NCBI GenBank assembly: GCA_003647715.1
Contig: QMNJ01000082.1
Span: forward strand, 1-6,896
Source: Candidatus Coatesiibacteriota bacterium
Lineage (GTDB): Bacteria; RBG-13-66-14; B26-G2
DNA length: 6,896 nucleotides
Direction: 5' to 3'
Of the stretch, positions 1 to 5,337 are shown piece after piece. How positions within the stretch are numbered: position 1 is the first letter of the stretch; every line of letters begins with the position of its first letter. The notes under the pieces are model-generated. The model saw only the letters and a program-made list of their open reading frames with translations. It did no database searches and had not been told where the DNA came from. The translations under genes were made by a program, and so were the position numbers.

Positions 1-1
1 A

Positions 2-1165
2 TTCATTGAGGGTGATGGCACGGGACCTGACATCTGGCGTGCCACGAAGATGGTTCTTGATGGTGCGGTTAAGAAAGCATACGATGGTGAGAGAAAGATT
101 GCCTGGATGGAGATATTTGCGGGGGACAAGGCGCAGAGCGTCTATGGGGAGGGTATAGTTCTTCCCGATGAGACACCACAGGCAATTCAGGAGTTTATTA
201 TTGCCATCAAGGGTCCACTCACCACGCCGGTGGGCGGTGGATACAGGAGCTTGAATGTGACCATGAGGCAGACGCTTAACCTCTATGCCTGTGTTAGACC
301 TGTAAAATGGATACCAGGGGTTCCATCACCCGTAAAGCATCCAGAGCACCTTGATGTAATCGTCTTCAGGGAGAACACCGAGGATGTCTATGCTGGAATT
401 GAGTGGGCAGAGGGAACACCAGAAGCAAAAAAGGTGATTGACTTCATAAACAAGGATATGGGCAAGAACATCCTGCCCGATTCAGGCGTTGGCATCAAAC
501 CGATAAGCATAACCGGAACATCCCGTCTTGTAAAGAAGGCGATAGAGTATGCTATTAAGTGGAATAGAGAGAGCGTCACCCTGATGCATAAGGGCAATAT
601 CATGAAGTTCACAGAGGGTGCTTTCAAGACCTGGGGTTACGAGACCGCAAAGCGAGAGTTCCCAGACATAACGATAACCGAGGACGAAGTGTATAAGAAG
701 TATGATGGTAAGGTGCCCGAGGGGAAGATACTGATAAAGGATAGAATAGCAGATAGTATGTTCCAGCAGGTTCTATTACGACCACTTGAATACGACATAA
801 TCGCAACACCAAACTTAAACGGCGACTACATATCAGACGCCTGTGCGGCTCAGGTAGGTGGTCTGGGCATGGCGCCAGGTGCAAATATGGGGGACTATGT
901 TGCTCTCTTTGAAGCGACACACGGAACCGCACCCAAGTATGCCAATAAGGATGTAATCAATCCATCCAGCTTGATACTATCTGGAGTGATGATGCTCAGA
1001 TATATGGGCTGGCTTGAGTCAGCGGACCTGATTGAGAAAGCACTAAGTGAAACTATAAAGCAGAAGAAGGTTACCTACGACCTGGAGAGGCAGATGGATG
1101 GTGCCACCAAGGTAAAGACCAGTGAGTTCGCAAAATTTATCGTAGAGAATATGAACAAGATGTAA
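2..1165 (+). CDS. icd: NADP-dependent isocitrate dehydrogenase, 5'-truncated by window edge
   Basis: Catalyses oxidative decarboxylation of isocitrate to 2-oxoglutarate in the TCA cycle, in the cytosol. The reading frame is open from base 2, so the ATG at 50 is internal; compared with E. coli Icd (416 aa) about 30 N-terminal residues are missing and the remainder is full length. Visible family motifs are the IEGDGTGPD nucleotide/substrate loop, GPLTTPVGGGYRSLN (its Ser, codon 248-250, matches E. coli Ser113, the substrate-binding and AceK-phosphorylated residue), VFRENTEDVYAGIEW, HKGNIMKFTEGAFK, NLNGDYISD and ATHGTAPKYA. The Lys-Tyr of GTAPKY and the Tyr and Arg of TYDLER match the residues that select NADP over NAD in the E. 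coli enzyme, so NADP use is inferred. A terminator-like hairpin follows the TAA immediately. No AceK is visible, so phosphorylation control is unknown. Confidence 0.96.
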   Translation, partial: FIEGDGTGPDIWRATKMVLDGAVKKAYDGERKIAWMEIFAGDKAQSVYGEGIVLPDETPQAIQEFIIAIKGPLTTPVGGGYRSLNVTMRQTLNLYACVRPVKWIPGVPSPVKHPEHLDVIVFRENTEDVYAGIEWAEGTPEAKKVIDFINKDMGKNILPDSGVGIKPISITGTSRLVKKAIEYAIKWNRESVTLMHKGNIMKFTEGAFKTWGYETAKREFPDITITEDEVYKKYDGKVPEGKILIKDRIADSMFQQVLLRPLEYDIIATPNLNGDYISDACAAQVGGLGMAPGANMGDYVALFEATHGTAPKYANKDVINPSSLILSGVMMLRYMGWLESADLIEKALSETIKQKKVTYDLERQMDGATKVKTSEFAKFIVENMNKM

Positions 1166-1193
1166 GAGATTGGAAGAGCAATCTCCTTTGTTT
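1166..1193 (+). terminator. Weak Rho-independent terminator-like hairpin after icd
   Basis: A 7-bp stem, GAGATTG (1166-1172) with CAATCTC (1179-1185), closes a 6-base loop. It is followed by the broken T-rich run CTTTGTTT. It starts directly after the icd stop codon. The stem is AT-moderate and the T run is interrupted, so it may only attenuate read-through into satP. Confidence 0.5.
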
Positions 1194-1216
1194 ATTGATG
1201 TATGTTAATCTATATC

Positions 1217-1222
1217 AGGAGG
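1217..1222 (+). promoter_or_regulatory. Strong Shine-Dalgarno site for satP
   Basis: AGGAGG lies 7 bases before the ATG at 1230, the ideal position, and fixes that start. It contrasts with the genes at 2109 and 3588, which have no comparable site. Confidence 0.85.
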
Positions 1223-1229
1223 TTATGAT

Positions 1230-1799
1230 ATGCCAGAGAACAGAGTAGCCAACCCGGCGCCACTTGGGCTTTTTGGTTTTGGCATGACCACAGTCCTACT
1301 GAACCTGCATAACGCAGGGCTGTTTCCCCTAACCAGTATGATACTGGCGATGGGAATATTTTATGGTGGTCTCGCACAGGTATTTGCAGGAATAATGGAA
1401 TACAGAAATGGTAATACATTTGGAACCACCGCATTCACCTCTTACGGTCTGTTCTGGCTCTCATTAGTATTTCTTCTTGTTATTCCAAATATGAAATGGT
1501 GGGATGCAATTGTCAGTAATTCAGCTATGGCTTTCTACCTGCTAATATGGGGAATCTTCACCAATCTTATGTTCATAGGCACCCTAAAGCTCAATAGAGC
1601 ACTTCAGGTGGTATTCGGAACATTATTCATCCTATTTTATTTGCTCGCTATAGCAGAAGCATCAGGGAGCACAGTTATGCAGAGAGTAGCAGGTATTGAG
1701 GGTATAATCTGTGGCGCAAGCGCCATTTATGCTGCCATTGCCTTACAGTTGAATGAGGTATATGGCAGAACTGTCCTGCCGGTAGGAGAGGTGGGTTAA
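1230..1799 (+). CDS. satP: SatP-type acetate/succinate transporter (GPR1/FUN34/YaaH family)
   Basis: Inner-membrane proton-coupled uptake carrier for acetate and succinate, by family. The 189 aa length matches bacterial SatP (about 188 aa). The signature NPAPLGL is at residues 8-14, just before the first membrane helix, and the conserved EYRNGNTFG block at 57-65 is followed by AFTSYGLFW. Hydrophobic stretches at about 15-32, 34-56, 67-86, 97-117, 125-143 and 153-172 give the expected six helices. The start is fixed by AGGAGG seven bases upstream. The gene follows icd by 64 bases in the same direction, with a weak hairpin between, and ends at a hairpin plus a strong terminator. The link to icd suggests acetate assimilation, but acs/ackA/pta are not in view. 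Exact substrate preference (acetate, succinate, or neither) cannot be read from sequence. Confidence 0.93.
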   Translation: MPENRVANPAPLGLFGFGMTTVLLNLHNAGLFPLTSMILAMGIFYGGLAQVFAGIMEYRNGNTFGTTAFTSYGLFWLSLVFLLVIPNMKWWDAIVSNSAMAFYLLIWGIFTNLMFIGTLKLNRALQVVFGTLFILFYLLAIAEASGSTVMQRVAGIEGIICGASAIYAAIALQLNEVYGRTVLPVGEVG

Positions 1800-1810
1800 C
1801 TCGCCGTAGA

Positions 1811-1838
1811 GTTCGTCGCCATTCCTATGGCAATGAAC
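1811..1838 (+). other. Imperfect 12-position hairpin between satP stop and terminator
   Basis: Arms 1811-1822 and 1827-1838 pair around the loop TCCT. There is one C-A mismatch (1817/1832) and one G-U pair (1815/1834). The inner part is GCCAT/ATGGC and the outer part GTTC/GAAC. No T run follows, so it is not a terminator. It could be a 3' mRNA-stabilising structure or a protein or RNA binding site. I found no match to a named riboswitch. Confidence 0.45.
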
Positions 1839-1870
1839 ACATATAACCGTAGTATTATCTGGTAATATTT

Positions 1871-1897
1871 CGCCCTCACGGATGTGAGGGCGTTTTC
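1871..1897 (+). terminator. Rho-independent terminator of satP
   Basis: A perfect 9-bp GC-rich stem, CGCCCTCAC (1871-1879) with GTGAGGGCG (1884-1892), has a GGAT tetraloop and is followed by TTTTCT. On the minus strand the run after the stem is only AAATATT, so termination is mainly for plus-strand transcripts. It also sits just past the stop of the minus-strand TPR remnant and may partly serve both. Confidence 0.9.
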
Positions 1898-2032
1898 TCA
1901 TCTCATCATAGCCATTACCTTCTGGCTATAGGGGCTATTGGGATAGAGCTTGAGATACATATCACCAAAATAGCGAAGGTTCTTCTCATCGCCAAGTTCA
2001 AAACAGATGAAAATAATATATATTATATTGTC
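1898..2032 (-). pseudogene. 3' remnant of a TPR-protein gene (5' part lost)
   Basis: On the minus strand, reading from about 2032 to the TGA at 1898-1900, there is an open stretch of about 44 codons that looks truly coding. It has the helix-turn-helix pattern of a tetratricopeptide repeat: an IIYIIFICFELGDEKN segment, then RYFGDMYLKLYPNSPYSQ and a short tail. The GD turn and the YPNSP closing motif are typical of the last repeat in YbgF/BamD-like exported TPR proteins. The frame stays open only to an in-frame stop at 2063-2065. It has no plausible start codon and no RBS, and beyond about 2010 the DNA becomes extremely AT-rich. I infer a 5'-truncated gene left after a deletion or rearrangement. 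An alternative is a still-used C-terminal end of a gene broken by a frameshift upstream, but I see no coding signal there. Confidence 0.6.
2013..2026. repeat. 14-bp AT-only palindrome
   Basis: A self-complementary stretch with no G or C in the AT-rich leader before the gene at 2109. With this composition palindromes arise easily, so any operator role is speculative. Confidence 0.3.
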
Positions 2033-2108
2033 AAGATATATAGTAAACTGTTTATTACATTTTTATTGAGTATTGAATATGATATATTAAACTATATAGT
2101 AATAAACT
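2028..2108 (+). promoter_or_regulatory. AT-rich promoter region of the four-gene cluster
   Basis: From 2010 to 2108 only 14 of 99 bases are G or C. Two sigma70-like pairs are visible. The first is TTGTCA (2028-2033) with TTATTA (2052-2057), spacing 18. The second is TTGAAT (2073-2078) with TATAGT (2095-2100), spacing 16. The second would begin transcription at about 2107, almost at the ATG (2109), giving a leaderless message, which fits the lack of a Shine-Dalgarno site. Which one is used, or whether H-NS-like silencing applies, cannot be told from sequence. Confidence 0.4.
2037..2102 (+). repeat. Direct repeat TATATAGTAA flanking the promoter region
   Basis: Identical 10-base copies lie at 2037-2046 and 2093-2102, 56 bases apart start to start. 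Both are followed by an AAACT (the second after three extra bases, TAA counted from the copy's end). The second copy overlaps the perfect palindrome ACTATATAGT (2091-2100). The pair could be binding sites for a regulator or a chance product of the AT-rich composition. Confidence 0.35.
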
Positions 2109-3578
2109 ATGGAAGAAAAGAAGTTTTTTATTGCCATCAGTAAAAAGCGTTTCGGACCCTACGACATCAAAACCATAAAGATGCTGGTAGAGAAGGGTCG
2201 CTATACCGAAGATGACCTGGTGTATGTAAAAGAGATTAAGAACTGGATGAAAGCGAAGGACTTCCCCCCCTTCAGAGAGATATTCATACCCACTGAAAAG
2301 CACAGGGGGGGATACTTTGTAAATATCAAGAATGAAGTAAAGGGTCCATTACAATTTGACGAGTTGAAGGCGCTGGTGACCAACAAAACAATCTCACCCG
2401 AAGATGCAATATGGGATATAAACCGTGGAGTATGGATAAAAGCAGACAAGATGCCAGAGGTCGCTCCCCTCTTTGACCAGATAAAGGTGAAAAACTACCA
2501 TATTAGTATAGGTGGAAGACCTGTTGGTCCATACACAGATGAAGATATAAAGGAGATGATACTTTCAGGCGAAATTACAATAGAAAGCTACATCTTTGAT
2601 GGCAACACATGGCTTAAGATAAAGGACTCAACCGACTTCTCAGACATCATCCCCCCTGCAACGAAAGTTCCCACTAAAGAAGCACCTAAAGAAGAGATAC
2701 CCAAATTAGAAGAAGAGATTCCAACAGCACCACCTATACCCACCCAGGAAGAACCGCCTCCACCACCAGATGAGGGCATCATGGTTCCCCCCGCACCAGA
2801 AGAGGTGGAACTCAAGAAAACTCCGCAGGTTCCTGACCTGGATGAGGACTTAATACCCGACTTAGTAGAAGAAACACCAGAGACACCGTCCTTCGAGTTG
2901 GATGAGATTGAACAACTTGAGGAGATAACAGAGGAAGAACCATTAGGAGCGGATGAATTAGAGAAGGAGGAGGTATTAGAGGAGAAAACAGAAAAAGAGG
3001 CGAGGGTCCCCGAATGGCTGAGGGACTACCAAATATCAAAGGTTGATGTTGGAAGCATGAACCCGAATAAGGCGTTTGCCATACCCACCTCCATGATAGA
3101 CGAAGACAGCATTGACACCCGATTGAGCGAGTATGGCGGTTTCACCAGGGTGAAGCGAATATTCTCAGCATTCATAGATGGTATCATATTGGGCTTGGGT
3201 TTTCTTATTACCACAATGGTCTTAACAGCCCTCAATATTGACCCATTTTTACCGTCTAATCCTAATCAATATGAAGACCAGATAACACTTATATCCGTCT
3301 ATGGTGCGTTCTTTATCTTCTACCTGCTGTTCAGAGACGGCTTCACATCATACGGCTCCTTCGGGAAGAAGATATCAGGTATAATCCTGATACAATCACA
3401 GAAGAGACGACCCTGTGGTATCAGGCGTTCATTTTTAAGAAATATCATATGGTTCATCCCGCCTCTCAACATTATAGATATGTTAATCGCCATATTTTCC
3501 AAGAGGGGAAGACGCCTTGGCGATAGGTTGGCGGGAACAGAGATAATAGAGGCGCCCCTTGAGGGCAAACCATTCTAA
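2109..3578 (+). CDS. Triple GYF_2-domain and RDD-family membrane protein
   Basis: 489 aa in three parts. Residues about 5-57, 68-121 and 130-181 are three tandem GYF_2-type domains, each with a hydrophobic strand, GP (17-18, 79-80, 140-141), an acidic helix and a conserved Trp (46, 109, 168). GYF folds usually bind proline-rich peptides. Residues 182-345 are a Pro/Glu-rich, probably disordered linker. Residues 346-483 are an RDD domain: RIFSAFID before the first membrane helix (about 352-374), helices at about 392-410 and 444-463, and the closing RRLGDRLAGTEII. RDD-family function is mostly unknown; some members have been linked to ion transport. The GYF part is probably cytosolic, and its own PPPPP linker (216-220) could be a ligand. 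No Shine-Dalgarno precedes the ATG, so leaderless or weak initiation is likely. It is first in a tight plus-strand cluster. The coding DNA carries several C/G homopolymer runs. Confidence 0.85.
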   Translation: MEEKKFFIAISKKRFGPYDIKTIKMLVEKGRYTEDDLVYVKEIKNWMKAKDFPPFREIFIPTEKHRGGYFVNIKNEVKGPLQFDELKALVTNKTISPEDAIWDINRGVWIKADKMPEVAPLFDQIKVKNYHISIGGRPVGPYTDEDIKEMILSGEITIESYIFDGNTWLKIKDSTDFSDIIPPATKVPTKEAPKEEIPKLEEEIPTAPPIPTQEEPPPPPDEGIMVPPAPEEVELKKTPQVPDLDEDLIPDLVEETPETPSFELDEIEQLEEITEEEPLGADELEKEEVLEEKTEKEARVPEWLRDYQISKVDVGSMNPNKAFAIPTSMIDEDSIDTRLSEYGGFTRVKRIFSAFIDGIILGLGFLITTMVLTALNIDPFLPSNPNQYEDQITLISVYGAFFIFYLLFRDGFTSYGSFGKKISGIILIQSQKRRPCGIRRSFLRNIIWFIPPLNIIDMLIAIFSKRGRRLGDRLAGTEIIEAPLEGKPF

Positions 3579-3587
3579 TATCCAAAT

Positions 3588-4109
3588 ATGAAGACAAAAA
3601 CTGAAAGAAGACCTAAACCTGGTGAGAAAATTATCTTCAAGAATAGGGACCTGTATGTAAAATATAGAAACAAAGCGTTCTCAAAGGCAATAGGGATAAA
3701 AGATGATATTATCAGAAGAATAAAGAGCAACTCCGGAAATGACATCCAAGAACTATACCAATTATTAGATAAACTTGTCTCCGTCCTTGAAGATGCCCGA
3801 TACTGTGCCCGCCTCTCCATAGGAGGAAACAACATTGACCCACCAGAGACCATAACAGTAAGCGAGAGGGCATTTGTGGACCTCATTGAGACCATGTATT
3901 CCTATGCAAGAAGCACCAGAAGAATGGCAAGACATGAACTCACTTTATTAGAGTTTTCCAAGTCGTCCAAAAAACTTGCCAACAACATTTACAACTATGT
4001 AAAAGAAGCAAACGAATCAGAACATAACCTGATACTCAAAAACCTTCAGAACATAACCGATAGAATAGAACTATACAGGAAATACTTTCCGGATGAGTGT
4101 AAGTTTTGA
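3588..4109 (+). CDS. Basic, helical protein of unknown function
   Basis: 173 aa with no family I recognise. It has no signal peptide and no membrane helix, so it is probably cytosolic. The first 48 residues are strongly basic (KTKTERRPKPGEK, RRIK). Residues about 52-76, 92-136 and 140-165 have the heptad-like spacing of amphipathic helices, separated by a GGNNIDPPE turn (79-87). The stretch YSYARSTRRMARHEL (105-119) is Arg-rich. The gene starts 9 bases after the stop of the GYF/RDD gene with no Shine-Dalgarno site, suggesting translation by coupling to that gene and a functional link to it. It could be a partner or nucleic-acid-binding helical bundle, but this is guesswork. Confidence 0.75.
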   Translation: MKTKTERRPKPGEKIIFKNRDLYVKYRNKAFSKAIGIKDDIIRRIKSNSGNDIQELYQLLDKLVSVLEDARYCARLSIGGNNIDPPETITVSERAFVDLIETMYSYARSTRRMARHELTLLEFSKSSKKLANNIYNYVKEANESEHNLILKNLQNITDRIELYRKYFPDECKF

Positions 4110-4130
4110 GTTTATATTAATAAACCGAAT

Positions 4131-4135
4131 GGAGG
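4131..4135 (+). promoter_or_regulatory. Shine-Dalgarno site, partly inside a small hairpin
   Basis: GGAGG ends 7 bases before the ATG at 4143 and fixes that start. TAAACC (4121-4126) can pair with GGTTTA (4134-4139), placing the last two G of the site in a stem. The stem is only 6 bp and half A/T, so an effect on translation is uncertain. Confidence 0.7.
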
Positions 4136-4142
4136 TTTAATA

Positions 4143-4613
4143 ATGAGGTATCTCTTGCCTGTTGTATTACTCTTATTAACTCTCTCCCTATCCCTTCACG
4201 GACAGGAGATGGAACTTGAGGGCATTCGTGATGTAGTGGTGATACCATTTCATTCCAATGAGGGAGATGAATATATCTCAGATGTCGTAACCGCATATCT
4301 TAGAAATGCTCTTATATTCATGGACGATGCTCTAACCGATACACCCTATGTCCTCAAGGCGATGGACTGGCGCGGATTAAAGAAGGGTGATAAGGTGTCA
4401 CTGGAAGATGCAGTTGAGATAGGCAAGAAACTAAACGCAACTACTATCTACTTTGGTGATATTAAGAAGAGCGGGAAGTCATATACCATACATCTGACAA
4501 AAGCCATCCCCGAGACGGGAGAGATTATATTCAGCAAAGAGAAGGTCGCAGATGACCTGTATCTGATTTCAAGAAAGATAGATGAGATACTTGGCTTATC
4601 TCCGGATAGTTAA
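4143..4613 (+). CDS. Small exported protein with CsgG/FlgO/LpoB-like domain
   Basis: 156 aa. Residues 1-20 form a Sec signal peptide (MRY, then a long Leu/Val core, likely cleavage near LHGQ-E). There is no lipobox Cys, so it is probably periplasmic and soluble. The mature part follows the pattern of CsgG, FlgO, LpoB and TolB N-terminal type domains: a strand with VVVIPF (31-36), a helix ISDVVTAYLRNAL (45-57), a helix AVEIGKKLNA (90-99), then TIYFGDIKKSGKSYTIHL (101-118) and a closing strand with PETGEIIFS (123-131). That last pattern is the usual 'GxIxxxgxxyxixlxlidxxTGeiv' hairpin of these domains. Such proteins act in outer-membrane export, flagellar or peptidoglycan-synthase contexts; none can be chosen here. 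A good Shine-Dalgarno precedes it. Its last 32 bases overlap the next gene. Confidence 0.75.
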   Translation: MRYLLPVVLLLLTLSLSLHGQEMELEGIRDVVVIPFHSNEGDEYISDVVTAYLRNALIFMDDALTDTPYVLKAMDWRGLKKGDKVSLEDAVEIGKKLNATTIYFGDIKKSGKSYTIHLTKAIPETGEIIFSKEKVADDLYLISRKIDEILGLSPDS

Positions 4614-5331
4614 CCCTATTCTGATAACACTCCTGCTTTTAATACCACTACCTCCCCACTCAGAGGAATTACCAGAAGACGACCCCTATAAGGTTGATGA
4701 GCAAACTATACCCCCTATTGGTCTGAGGGAGGTGAAGAAGGAAGAGGAGGCAACTCTTGAAACCGAATTGAGCAAGGTGATTAAACTGGCGGATGGGCTT
4801 AAATACTCTCAGGCAGAGGAGGAACTGAAGTCACTGATAGATAAGTATGGCGAAAAGGCGGTTATCTACTATGACCTTGGGGTTATCACAGAATACGGTG
4901 ATGAGGGTAGATATACAGGAGACCTGAATAAGGCAATCTCATACTATCTGAAGTGCATTGAGATTGAAAACCAATTCTTCCCTGCATACTACAATCTTGG
5001 TGTCTTATATCAGCACCTCGGCTACAATGAATCAGCCGAGAGCCAATACAGAAAGGCACTGTCAATAAGGGAAGACGCAAGAATATACCACAACCTTGGG
5101 ATTATCGCCTATAATAAAGCCGACTATGAGAACGCAATTGATTATTTCTTAACCGCCCTGAAACTGAGCGAGGAGAATTTGATAACTCTGAGGTGTCTCG
5201 GGCTGTGCTATGAGAAAGTAACCGACACCGCAAATGCAATAAAGACCTGGAAATACCTCTACCAGAAGGAGACAGACCCTGTATGGGTAAAGTATGCGAG
5301 GAAAAAGTTGGAGGATATAAGAGGGTATTGA
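4582..5331 (+). CDS. Exported TPR-repeat protein
   Basis: 249 aa. An N-terminal hydrophobic segment (residues about 8-25, ending near PHSEE) looks like a signal peptide or membrane anchor, with no lipobox. An acidic spacer (27-60) follows, then TPR repeats at about 92-129, 133-165, 167-199 and 201-233. Clear consensus pieces are AYYNLGVLYQHLGYNESAES, IYHNLGIIAYNKADYENAI and TLRCLGLCYEKVTDTANAI; the first repeat carries an insertion (GDEGRYTG). The protein is expected to be a scaffold outside the cytosol. The start at 4582 lies 32 bases inside the upstream gene and has no strong Shine-Dalgarno, so coupled translation is likely; the in-frame TTG at 4591 is a weaker alternative. An ATG start further down would lose the hydrophobic segment. 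Last gene of the plus-strand cluster, ending 6 bases from the opposing gene's stop. Confidence 0.85.
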   Translation: MRYLAYLRIVNPILITLLLLIPLPPHSEELPEDDPYKVDEQTIPPIGLREVKKEEEATLETELSKVIKLADGLKYSQAEEELKSLIDKYGEKAVIYYDLGVITEYGDEGRYTGDLNKAISYYLKCIEIENQFFPAYYNLGVLYQHLGYNESAESQYRKALSIREDARIYHNLGIIAYNKADYENAIDYFLTALKLSEENLITLRCLGLCYEKVTDTANAIKTWKYLYQKETDPVWVKYARKKLEDIRGY

Positions 5332-5337
5332 TTTCTT

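Noticed and set aside
50..52. ATG as the start of isocitrate dehydrogenase
   Set aside because: The same frame is open upstream to base 2 and encodes the conserved IEGDGTGPD loop, so the gene continues beyond the left edge.
388..932. Minus-strand open frames across icd (388-627, 624-932)
   Set aside because: They lie opposite a highly conserved enzyme gene and have no recognisable domain or start signal.
1210..1434. Minus-strand frame across the satP start
   Set aside because: It overlaps the satP ribosome site and first helices, and its composition is that of a shadow frame.
2013..2026. AT palindrome as an operator or origin element
   Set aside because: In DNA with about 14% G+C such palindromes are expected by chance. 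I keep it only as a low-confidence repeat.
2055..2303. Minus-strand 82-codon frame over the promoter and first GYF domain
   Set aside because: Its end is low-complexity Tyr/Ile/Ser from the AT-rich block and the rest opposes a real domain.
2588..2815. Minus-strand Gly/Ser-rich frame opposite the Pro/Glu linker
   Set aside because: The composition is the antisense image of the CCN/GAR-rich linker codons.
4121..4139. RNA thermometer or riboswitch at the 4143 start
   Set aside because: A single 6-bp A/T-rich stem covering two bases of the ribosome site is too little evidence for a regulatory RNA.
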